A stretch of DNA of 5,543 nt from assembly GCA_027038155.1 (NCBI GenBank), contig JALVXW010000340.1, positions 1 to 5,543 on the forward strand, read 5' to 3'. A model generated the notes under the pieces. It made no database searches, was not told the DNA's origin, and saw only the letters and a list, made by a program, of their open reading frames with translations. Below are positions 1 through 5,543 of the stretch, one piece after another (within the stretch, counting starts at the first letter, position 1; the number at the start of each line of letters is the position of its first letter). The DNA comes from Sulfurovum sp. GTDB lineage: Bacteria; Campylobacterota; Campylobacteria; Campylobacterales; Sulfurovaceae. The position numbers and the translations under genes were made by a program.

Positions 1-1
1 C

Positions 2-94
2 TTTCATGGTAATATTATAGCTAAAATTGGTAGTCAAAGAGGTGAAAATAAAGCTAAAATTGAGAGATTTTTTTGTGGTTTATTATTGGCTTAA
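2..94 (+). CDS. Possible C-terminal end of an unidentified gene, cut by the left edge
   Basis: An open frame enters from the left edge and ends at TAA (92-94), giving about 30 residues that include HGNIIAKIGSQRGENK and end in FFCGLLLA. I do not recognise the family. The piece is basic in the middle and hydrophobic at the end. A stop-free run of this length can arise by chance in AT-rich DNA, so this is a candidate only. If real, the gene runs in the same direction as the integrase, which is opposite to the usual orientation of a first integron cassette on this side. Confidence 0.3.
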   Translation, partial: FHGNIIAKIGSQRGENKAKIERFFCGLLLA

Positions 95-122
95 GATTTG
101 GTTGGTGGGGGTAATGAGGGGG

Positions 123-152
123 TTACACATTTTCTGTTAAGTGTGGTAGAAT
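123..152 (+). promoter_or_regulatory. Candidate sigma70-type promoter for the integron integrase
   Basis: A TAGAAT -10 element (147-152) is preceded by TGG, which fits an extended -10 (TGn). A weak -35 element TTACAC lies at 123-128, 18 bases upstream. Transcription would start near 159-160 and leave a leader of about 115 bases before the intI ATG, containing the palindrome, hairpin and TGTCC repeats annotated separately. An overlapping alternative -10, TATAAA, is at 153-158. The -35 match is poor, so this is a plausible site rather than a firm one. Confidence 0.35.
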
Positions 153-184
153 TATAAAAATTGCTTATGTCCTTTTTTATCGGA

Positions 185-196
185 ATATTGCAATAT
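185..196. repeat. 12-bp perfect palindrome (ATATTGCAATAT)
   Basis: ATATTGCAATAT equals its own reverse complement. Beyond an A/A mismatch the flanks pair again at G183-C198. It lies in the middle of the intI leader and has the form of a site for a dimeric DNA-binding protein. It is AT-rich, so chance is not excluded. No bound protein can be named from the sequence. Confidence 0.5.
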
Positions 197-210
197 ACGG
201 ATAAAGTGTT

Positions 211-232
211 CCTCTATTTGTCAAAATAGGGG
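211..232 (+). promoter_or_regulatory. Stem-loop in the intI leader
   Basis: CCTCTATTT (211-219) pairs with AAATAGGGG (224-232) around a GTCA loop, giving 9 pairs including one G-U. It begins 63 bases before the intI start and ends 30 bases before the ribosome-binding site. It is not followed by a T-run, so it does not look like an intrinsic terminator. It could be an operator, an RNA structure tuning intI expression, or a folded recombination substrate. The structure is visible; the role is unknown. Confidence 0.5.
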
Positions 233-262
233 CAAAAAGGACAAAATGTCCTGCTATTTTTT

Positions 263-268
263 GAGGAG
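263..268 (+). promoter_or_regulatory. Ribosome-binding site of intI (GAGGAG)
   Basis: GAGGAG lies six bases before the ATG at 275 and is the strongest Shine-Dalgarno match I noticed at any gene start in the window. It fixes the intI start. Confidence 0.85.
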
Positions 269-274
269 ATTATT

Positions 275-1246
275 ATGCAAAAAAAGAAAAAGTTACTTGA
301 TATTGTACGAGATAAGATACAGTTTAAACACTATAGTATAAAAACAGAACACTCTTATGTGGGGTGGATAAAACGCTATATTATTTTCCATAATAAACGA
401 CACCCCAAAGAGATGGGAAAAGTAGAGATAGAACAGTTTTTAACTTGGTTGGCAGTAGAGAAAAAAGTCTCACCTACTACACAAAATCAAGCCTTTTCAG
501 CTATATTGTTTCTTTACAAAGAGGTTTTGGGTGTTGATATGCGTGAGTGGAATATACAAGCTTTACGAGCTAAAGAGAGAAAACATATACCTGTAGTTTT
601 GACAAAAGATGAGGTTAGCAGAGTCATAGAGAATCTGACAGGGATTTATCAGCTCATTGTCTCTTTGATGTATGGTTGTGGGTTGCGCATGAATGAGGCG
701 TTAAATATTCGAGTAAAAGACATTGACTTTGGGTTTGATAAGGTCTATATTTGGGATAGTAAAAGTCTAAAAGATAGAACCGTGCCTTTGCCCCAAAAGA
801 TAAAAGAGAGATTAAAAGTACAAGTAGGCATAGTTGAGGAGCTTCACAAAAAAGATGTGGCTGATGGGTATGGAACAGTCTATCTGCCCTATGCTTTAGA
901 GAGAAAATACCCAAAAGCAAAGTTTGAGACTAAGTGGCAGTATCTGTTTCCTATGCGTAATGTATCAAAAGACCCTAGAAGTGAGATAATACGTCGACAC
1001 CATATTCATGAAAAGACATTAGGACGAAACATTAAACAAGCTTCGCAAAAGGCAGGTATTCACAAACGAGTTACTTCACATATCTTTAGGCACTCTTACG
1101 CTACTCATCTGTTACAGAGTGGTATAGATTTACGTTCTATCCAGGAACTATTGGGTCACAAAAGCGTGGAGACTACAATGATATACACGCATGTAGTAGC
1201 TGAGATAAACAAGGGGAGAGTGGTTAGTCCTTTGGATTTAGCCTAA
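275..1246 (+). CDS. intI: Integron integrase (IntI family tyrosine recombinase), apparently intact
   Basis: This is a site-specific tyrosine recombinase of the IntI type, which inserts and excises gene cassettes by recombining attI and attC sites. At 323 aa it has normal family length. Residues 1-100 form the SAM-like core-binding domain and 105-323 the catalytic domain. The catalytic set is complete: R138 (in CGLRMNEAL), K166 (in LKDR), H269 and R272 (in SHIFRHSYATHLL), H295 (in LLGHKS) and Y304 (in MIYTHV). The insertion that separates IntI from XerC/D is present at about 204-226 (LPYALERKYP ... WQYLFP). The loop before K166 reads DSKSLKDR, whereas many IntI proteins have a glycine-rich GKGxKDR. 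The start follows a strong RBS. No cassette array or complete attC is visible on either side, so this may be a lone integrase or the edge of an array lying left of the window. An ordinary phage or Xer recombinase is unlikely because of the insertion. Confidence 0.95.
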   Translation: MQKKKKLLDIVRDKIQFKHYSIKTEHSYVGWIKRYIIFHNKRHPKEMGKVEIEQFLTWLAVEKKVSPTTQNQAFSAILFLYKEVLGVDMREWNIQALRAKERKHIPVVLTKDEVSRVIENLTGIYQLIVSLMYGCGLRMNEALNIRVKDIDFGFDKVYIWDSKSLKDRTVPLPQKIKERLKVQVGIVEELHKKDVADGYGTVYLPYALERKYPKAKFETKWQYLFPMRNVSKDPRSEIIRRHHIHEKTLGRNIKQASQKAGIHKRVTSHIFRHSYATHLLQSGIDLRSIQELLGHKSVETTMIYTHVVAEINKGRVVSPLDLA

Positions 1247-1248
1247 AT
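1236..1248. repeat. Inverted repeat across the intI stop codon (ATTTAG-C-CTAAAT)
   Basis: Two 6-bp arms are separated by a single base and include the intI TAA (1244-1246). The loop is too short for a good hairpin, and there is no GC-rich stem or T-run, so I do not call it a terminator. It may be coincidental. Confidence 0.3.
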
Positions 1249-1255
1249 TGACAAT

Positions 1256-1507
1256 ATGTTAAAAACCAAATTTATAACCTTATGCCAAAATTTTTCTAAA
1301 GATATAGCTCTAATCTCTTAAAATATACGCAAAGAGTATGCTTTTTATGATGATACTACCTATTTTTCTGGACGTAAAAAGGTTTTAGAGAGGTTTTTAG
1401 ATAAAGAGAGAATCTATGAGAGTAGATATTTTTATGACAAATATGAGAGACAAGCTAGAGTCAATATGTTAATGGAGTATGACTTCCAAGAATATCCTTG
1501 CTCCTAA
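1256..1507 (+). pseudogene. Internally deleted remnant of a COG4339-type HD-domain phosphohydrolase
   Basis: One reading frame holds two recognisable ends of the same protein with nothing between. From ATG 1256 it reads MLKTKFITLCQNFSKD, like the start of these proteins, and stops at TAA 1319-1321. The same frame then continues with NIRKEYAFYDD, SGRKKVLERFL and YFYDKYERQARVN to a TAA at 1505-1507, matching their usual C-terminal pattern (IRKEY..., GRKxVLxxFL, hydrophobic/charged tail). The family, as I remember it, is about 200 residues and binds metal through His and His-Asp motifs in the middle; all of that is missing, roughly 115-130 residues. The ATG is 9 bases after the intI stop and has no good ribosome-binding site. 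I infer a deletion with its junction near 1316-1325. The assignment rests on remembered family patterns, not a search. The alternative is an unrelated short coding remnant. Confidence 0.65.
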
Positions 1508-1514
1508 CCTCCCT

Positions 1515-2651
1515 CTACTCCACAAAAATACCTAACAGTGCCTCCTTATACTTCTCTACCACCAAAGAGATATCAAACGATTTGGCGACTTTTTCTCTTC
1601 CTTTTTTTCCCATCTCTTCGCGTGCTTCTGGGCTTAAAGTGATGACTTTTTGCATCGCGTGAGCTAGAGCATTGACATTTTTGGCTTCACACAAAAAGCC
1701 GTTTACGCCATCATCTACCACCTCTTTGCACCCAGGTACATCGGTTGTCACGATGACTCTTTGCATCGCGGCTGCTTCTAGGAGTACGCGTGAAAGCCCC
1801 TCTCTGTAGGAGGGGAGTACCACACAATCTACAGAGGCGATATGCCTTGCTACCTCATCACTCTCTCCTAGGTAAACGATTACCCCCTCCTCTTCCCATT
1901 GTTGCATCTGCTCTTTGCCAATGGCTGTAGGGTTGCCCTCGTAGTAGCCACCTAAGATATAGCACTCAATCGCATACTTCTTTTGCAAGATACGTGCTGC
2001 GGCTACATACTCCTCTATGCCTTTGTCTTTAATCAATCTGGCGATCAATAAAAAACTTATTTTTGTACTCTTTTTGGGTACATCCATAGGTGCAAACGTT
2101 TTCAAGTCTATGCCAGAGCCTGGTAGCAGTGCTGTTTTTGTTTTATCAACCAACCCATGTGAGACAAACAAATCTCTATCGTGACTGTTTTGATAAAATA
2201 CTTTTTTGGGTACCTTTAGGGCGATACCATAGAGTAAACGTGCTATTTTAAATGAAAATGTATGATTTAAAAAGACTGTACCCAGCCCAGAGATAGTGGA
2301 GATAACAGGAATCCCCAACACTCCAGCAGCCATCGTGCCATAGATATTTGGCTTAATCGTATAGTGTAACAATGCATCAATCTTTAACCCTCTATAGAGT
2401 CTGTAGAAATCCCATAACAGTTTTACATCTTCTAGGGGGTTTGTTCCTTTATTGTTCATCGTTATCTCATGGTATTCAAACCCCAGATTTTCCAATGCTA
2501 CTACATACGCATCTCTAGGAGCAATGACCACAATCTCATACCCCTCTTGTTGCAATGCCTGAAGCAACCCTACCCTGAAGTTATAGATATTCCATGCGGT
2601 ATTGATGACTATTGCGATACGTTTATGGGTATCTGTTTTTCTACTTTTCAT
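1515..2651 (-). CDS. GT4-family glycosyltransferase of a surface-polysaccharide operon
   Basis: This is a retaining, GT-B fold glycosyltransferase that would transfer a sugar from a nucleotide donor to a lipid-linked or growing glycan at the cytoplasmic face of the inner membrane. From ATG 2651 it has 378 aa. The N-terminal acceptor domain begins RIAIVINTAWNIYNFR (11-26). The C-terminal donor domain starts after GSGID (178-182) and contains ARLIKDKG (204-211), the EGLSRVLLE EX7E motif (E284, E292) and DGVNGFLCE (314-322). It is in the general class of PglA/WbtD/CapM-like enzymes; donor and acceptor cannot be read from the sequence. The start is uncertain: ATG 2651 overlaps the asnB stop as ATGA, suggesting coupled translation. 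ATG 2663 has a GGA seven bases upstream, and a GTG at 2675 is also in frame. All three give the same conserved protein. It is the last operon gene in the window, and its TAG is 7 bases from the pseudogene end. Confidence 0.9.
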   Translation of the reverse strand: MKSRKTDTHKRIAIVINTAWNIYNFRVGLLQALQQEGYEIVVIAPRDAYVVALENLGFEYHEITMNNKGTNPLEDVKLLWDFYRLYRGLKIDALLHYTIKPNIYGTMAAGVLGIPVISTISGLGTVFLNHTFSFKIARLLYGIALKVPKKVFYQNSHDRDLFVSHGLVDKTKTALLPGSGIDLKTFAPMDVPKKSTKISFLLIARLIKDKGIEEYVAAARILQKKYAIECYILGGYYEGNPTAIGKEQMQQWEEEGVIVYLGESDEVARHIASVDCVVLPSYREGLSRVLLEAAAMQRVIVTTDVPGCKEVVDDGVNGFLCEAKNVNALAHAMQKVITLSPEAREEMGKKGREKVAKSFDISLVVEKYKEALLGIFVE

Positions 2652-4552
2652 GAACCAAACCATCTCTCTTTCCACATCTCATACATCAGAAGATACCATA
2701 TAGTCTCAACATGAGAGACATCACCTGCAAAAAATGCTTTTTTGATATGTTCCACTTCAGTAACATTAAAGATGTCATCATCTATTTTGCCAGATGCTAG
2801 ATATTTCTCTACCAGTGGCTTGAGTGCATGTTGCAGCCATGCAGCAAGAGGGACCCCAAACCCTGCTTTTGGTTTGTCTATCAGGCTTTGGGGTAGATGT
2901 TTGTAGAGTATCTGACGTGCAAGATATTTGCCTTGATTGTTTTTATATTTAAGCTCCACAGGTACACGTGCCATATACTCTACGATACGATGGTCAAGCA
3001 GAGGCTCTCTTCCTTCTATACTGGCAGACATGGTCGCTCTATCTACTTTGGTAAGAACATCATCTACCATAAAACTCTGGTAGTCTATACGCATCATCTC
3101 ATCTAAAAGAGGGGCTGCTTTCATATCAAACTTTCTATAAAGGTAAGGCTCTTTAGCTACACGCAACAGAGCTTTTACCTGTTTGGAAGATACAGAAGAG
3201 GAGGCCTCCATAAACATCTCTTCAAGACTCTTTGCATGAAAAGCCTCTTTAAACTTTCTATATTTTTGGCGGATATTGGTCTGTTGATAGTGTGTAGGAA
3301 GATGACTGTTAATCCGCTCTACAAAAGCAGGAGTCACGCTGTTGAGTGCAGTCTGAAGCAACTTCTTCCTGAAAGTACCACTAAAAAGGTGTGCATACTT
3401 CTCTAAAAAAAAGTACTTACTGTAGCCACAAAAGCTCTCATCTCCACCATCTCCACTTAATGCCACTTTGACCTCTTTGCCTGCGAGTTTGGAGAGGGTC
3501 ATCATAGGGATAGCCGAGCTGTCACCAAAAAGTTCATCATAGACAAAAGGAAGCTTTGCTACGTTTTCCAACATCTCTTTGCTTGTGACGTACTGCTCTG
3601 TATGGTGCGTACCAAAGTGCTTGGCGATGGCTTTGGCATGGGTAGCTTCGTTGTAGCCTTTCTCCTCAAACCCTATGCTAAAGGTGTGGAGATTTTTATG
3701 ATTTTTCGCCAAAAGTGCCGTGACCAAAGTAGAGTCATACCCTCCACTCAAAAAGAGCCCCACGGGTACATCTGAGACCATACGAAGTGCTATCGCATCT
3801 TCTAAAAGAGACTCCAAACCATTCAGTATCTCTGCTTCACTCTTGTCAAACTTCTCTTGTGCGTAGCAGGCATCCACAGACCAGTACTCTGTAGAGGTAT
3901 AGGTCGCATCTTCCAAATCATATACCAGATAGTGTCCTGCTTCGACTTTATAGCAGTTTTGGTAGATGGTATGGGGTGCAGGGATATAACCAAACTGAAA
4001 ATAGTAAGGCAATACCTCTTTGTTCAAACGCTTCTCAAATGCATCACAAACATGAAATGATTTGAGTTCTGAAGAGAACAAAAATGTCTCTTTGTCATCA
4101 TAATAATACAAGGGCTTCACCCCTGCTCTGTCTCGTACAAGATACATCTTCTTCTCTACCTTGTCCACCAAACAAAACGCAAACATGCCTATGTATTTTT
4201 GCAATGCCTCTATACCCCATGCTTTGTGGGCATAGAGTATCACCTCTGTATCGGAGTGGGAAACAAACGTGTAGCCAAGGGCTTCTAGCTCCTGACGTAT
4301 GGCTTTAAAGTTATAGACCTCTCCATTGAACACAATGCTGTAGCGACCACACTCAGAGACAAAAGGCTGATGTGCTCGCATACTTACATCTTGTACTGCT
4401 AGACGGTTATGCCCCAGATGCAGAAAGTGTTGTGCTATCTTCTCTACCCATACACCTCTGTCGTCTGGCCCTCTGTGTGCTTGGGTTTGAAGCATCTTCT
4501 CTACCACATGCCCTTGACGCTTAGGGGCTATCATGCCTACAATACCACACAT
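2648..4552 (-). CDS. asnB: AsnB-type glutamine-dependent amidotransferase (asparagine synthase family)
   Basis: The protein takes ammonia from glutamine and uses ATP to amidate a carboxylate. The start is set at ATG 4552 because Cys2 must be the exposed N-terminal nucleophile (MCGIVGMIAP); an upstream in-frame start at 4594 would bury it. The 634 aa hold a class II glutaminase domain at 2-210 with HRGPD (26-30), NRLAVQD (49-55), FNGEVYN (75-81) and SDTE (100-103). The synthase domain follows, with the PP-loop SGGYDST (269-275), SGDGGDE (366-372), KVDRATMSASIEGREPLLD (502-520) and KAGFGVPLAAWL (562-573). Length fits the exopolysaccharide-type AsnB group. Between a polymerase and a glycosyltransferase, it more likely amidates a uronic acid of the glycan, as proposed for WbpS/WbtH, than makes free asparagine; this is inferred from context. 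The start shares one base with the upstream stop (TAATG) and has no strong ribosome-binding site, so translation is probably coupled. Confidence 0.93.
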   Translation of the reverse strand: MCGIVGMIAPKRQGHVVEKMLQTQAHRGPDDRGVWVEKIAQHFLHLGHNRLAVQDVSMRAHQPFVSECGRYSIVFNGEVYNFKAIRQELEALGYTFVSHSDTEVILYAHKAWGIEALQKYIGMFAFCLVDKVEKKMYLVRDRAGVKPLYYYDDKETFLFSSELKSFHVCDAFEKRLNKEVLPYYFQFGYIPAPHTIYQNCYKVEAGHYLVYDLEDATYTSTEYWSVDACYAQEKFDKSEAEILNGLESLLEDAIALRMVSDVPVGLFLSGGYDSTLVTALLAKNHKNLHTFSIGFEEKGYNEATHAKAIAKHFGTHHTEQYVTSKEMLENVAKLPFVYDELFGDSSAIPMMTLSKLAGKEVKVALSGDGGDESFCGYSKYFFLEKYAHLFSGTFRKKLLQTALNSVTPAFVERINSHLPTHYQQTNIRQKYRKFKEAFHAKSLEEMFMEASSSVSSKQVKALLRVAKEPYLYRKFDMKAAPLLDEMMRIDYQSFMVDDVLTKVDRATMSASIEGREPLLDHRIVEYMARVPVELKYKNNQGKYLARQILYKHLPQSLIDKPKAGFGVPLAAWLQHALKPLVEKYLASGKIDDDIFNVTEVEHIKKAFFAGDVSHVETIWYLLMYEMWKERWFGS

Positions 4553-5543
4553 TATAAAATATCCATAAAAAGCATATTGTAATAAGGTAGCCAATAACGT
4601 GCATTGAGTGCATAGTTAAGCCAGACAAATAAAATAGAGCCATAAAAAAGGACAATAAGTGTTGTCGTTACCCTAGGAGAGAGCAGATTTTTAGCCAAAA
4701 AAGGCAACCTCGCATACACCACCATCTGAATAGGGATAAAATAAAGAGCCATCCTATCTACCGCCGTTGAGGCAAAATTGACAGCAACAACGCTCGCTAT
4801 GGAGGCTAAGGCAACCATCATCCAGAGTCTATAGTCCTCAAAATAGTGTTGCCACTGCTTACGAAAGAGCAAAAGCAGTATCGCAGGGATGGCATTGAGT
4901 ACCACACGTATCAATGCTCCTTGTGACTTCATCTCCTCCTCTACATAGTTCTTCCATAAAGCAGCCGAGGACTCCTCTACAAAAGAGAGCCAAATCCCCA
5001 CTCCAGCAGCCAGCACGGCGATGAACTTTAAAAACTTTCCCCTACCCTGCGTAAAGATACCAAAGGCAATCATAATTAACGCCGATTTATGAAACGATAC
5101 TGCCAGTGCAATCAAAAAAAGAAATACTACAAATCGCTTACGCTCCAAAGAGGCCAAGCCCCACATCACAAGCCCTACCGCTACCCCTTGACGCGTATAT
5201 CCCATAGAGACCACGATAATCAAATAGGGAATAGCCACGGCAAGTCCTAGCCATGGGTTGAGTTCTTTACGTAAAAAGGCAATCAGCCCAGTCACAAAAA
5301 GCATCGCCGAGATAAAATTGACCGCATAGATACCAAACCCCCAGTCATGCATCACATAGACAAGTGTCTGGTACCCAGGGTCTGACTTTGCAAGGGTATC
5401 CACAAAAGAGAGGTCGGCAACTTGCTGAAAACGTCTGAGGTAGTTATTCCAATCTCCCCCTACATGATGACGCCAACCTATAAAAATGGTTAGCCCCACA
5501 CCCACAAGAGACCAGACAAATGTATTGGAACGTACATGCTGAC
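4552..5543 (-). CDS. EpsG/Wzy-like polysaccharide polymerase, 5' end outside window
   Basis: This is a multi-pass inner-membrane protein of the EpsG family, thought to polymerise lipid-linked repeat units at the periplasmic face. The window holds 329 residues; the frame stays open to the right edge, so the start lies outside, and the GTG codons near 5505 and 5499 fall inside the first visible membrane segment. Hydrophobic segments alternate with short charged loops throughout (for example residues 8-22, 76-90, 97-112, 135-149 and 171-185, counted from the first whole codon). Family-like motifs are WRHHVGGDWNNY (23-34), GYTRQG (114-119), FHKSAL (150-155) and VDRMALYF (261-268). The C-terminus (NMLFMDIL) ends in a TAA sharing its last A with the asnB ATG. 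O-antigen polymerase (Wzy) is the alternative name for the same role; the linkage made cannot be told from sequence. Confidence 0.85.
   Translation of the reverse strand, partial: QHVRSNTFVWSLVGVGLTIFIGWRHHVGGDWNNYLRRFQQVADLSFVDTLAKSDPGYQTLVYVMHDWGFGIYAVNFISAMLFVTGLIAFLRKELNPWLGLAVAIPYLIIVVSMGYTRQGVAVGLVMWGLASLERKRFVVFLFLIALAVSFHKSALIMIAFGIFTQGRGKFLKFIAVLAAGVGIWLSFVEESSAALWKNYVEEEMKSQGALIRVVLNAIPAILLLLFRKQWQHYFEDYRLWMMVALASIASVVAVNFASTAVDRMALYFIPIQMVVYARLPFLAKNLLSPRVTTTLIVLFYGSILFVWLNYALNARYWLPYYNMLFMDIL

Larger units (their letters stand above)
168..252. repeat. TGTCC-type direct and inverted repeats upstream of intI
   Basis: TGTCCTTTTT (168-177) has a perfect 10-bp inverted copy, AAAAAGGACA (234-243). 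A further TGTCCT lies at 247-252 and a degenerate copy (TGTTCCTC) at 207-214. The CCT cores of the three forward copies start at 171, 211 and 250, spaced 40 and 39 bases. The last inverted/forward pair makes a palindrome with 6-bp arms (AGGACA, AAA, TGTCCT) at 238-252. The position next to intI fits accessory integrase-binding sites or a repressor operator. The function is inferred, and the direct repeats are imperfect. Confidence 0.5.

Noticed and set aside
654..920. 88-codon open frame on the - strand inside intI
   Set aside because: It is antisense to the conserved catalytic domain and its product resembles no known protein; a shadow frame.
1341..1381. CTTTTTA ... TAAAAAG inverted repeat as a possible terminator
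   Set aside because: The arms are almost purely A/T, the loop is about 27 bases, and both arms lie within conserved pseudogene coding sequence.
1502..1508. TCCTAAC at the pseudogene stop, resembling an attC core fused to a stop codon as in gene cassettes
   Set aside because: The first base is not a purine, no GTTRRRY partner follows at a suitable distance, and the glycosyltransferase gene begins within 7 bases.
1530..1536. ACCTAAC, matching the RYYYAAC attC core
   Set aside because: It lies inside the glycosyltransferase coding end with no matching partner core nearby. A 7-mer this degenerate is expected several times per strand in this window by chance.
2469..4308. Several + strand open frames of 67-81 codons inside the polysaccharide genes
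   Set aside because: They oppose well-supported conserved coding sequence on the - strand and have no recognisable domains.
4553..4594. Upstream ATG giving AsnB a 14-residue N-terminal extension
   Set aside because: It would bury the catalytic Cys2 and overlap the polymerase C-terminus; the TAATG start at 4552 places the Cys correctly.
1..5543. Search for CRISPR arrays, tRNA genes, insertion-sequence inverted repeats and toxin-antitoxin pairs
   Set aside because: By eye I found no regularly spaced long repeats, no cloverleaf-like segment, no transposase and no small gene pair; none is claimed.

Overview
The window looks like an accessory region of a Campylobacterota (epsilonproteobacterial) chromosome, possibly Sulfurovum- or Sulfurimonas-like. 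This is an inference from the low GC, codon usage and general look of the proteins; no rRNA or other marker fixes the taxon. It has two parts that meet at about 1507-1515 and are transcribed toward each other.

Left part (1-1507, + strand, AT-rich). A short open frame at the left edge may be the tail of a gene outside the window. A 180-base non-coding stretch follows, with a plausible promoter, a 12-bp perfect palindrome, a 9-bp hairpin and several TGTCC-type repeats. Next is an apparently intact integron integrase (IntI, 323 aa) with all tyrosine-recombinase catalytic residues and the IntI-specific insertion. No cassette array or complete attC is visible, and the expected attI core orientation is absent from its upstream side. 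Directly behind intI is a decayed gene: the first ~20 codons and last ~60 codons of what I recognise as a COG4339-type HD-domain phosphohydrolase, joined with the whole catalytic middle deleted.

Right part (1515-5543, - strand, more GC-rich). Three tightly coupled genes make up a surface-polysaccharide operon. In transcription order they are an EpsG/Wzy-like membrane polymerase (5' end outside the window), an AsnB-type glutamine-dependent amidotransferase, and a GT4-family glycosyltransferase. The polymerase stop and the AsnB start share one base (TAATG), and the AsnB stop overlaps a GT start (ATGA). Together they suggest synthesis and polymerisation of an O-antigen, capsule or exopolysaccharide repeat unit, possibly with an amidated uronic acid.

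The two halves collide with only 7 bases between the pseudogene stop and the glycosyltransferase stop, and I see no terminator. Operon read-through would therefore run antisense into the pseudogene and intI. I found no convincing new defence or other novel system. The points most worth a second look are the cassette-less integrase with its repeat-rich leader and the internally deleted HD gene beside it.
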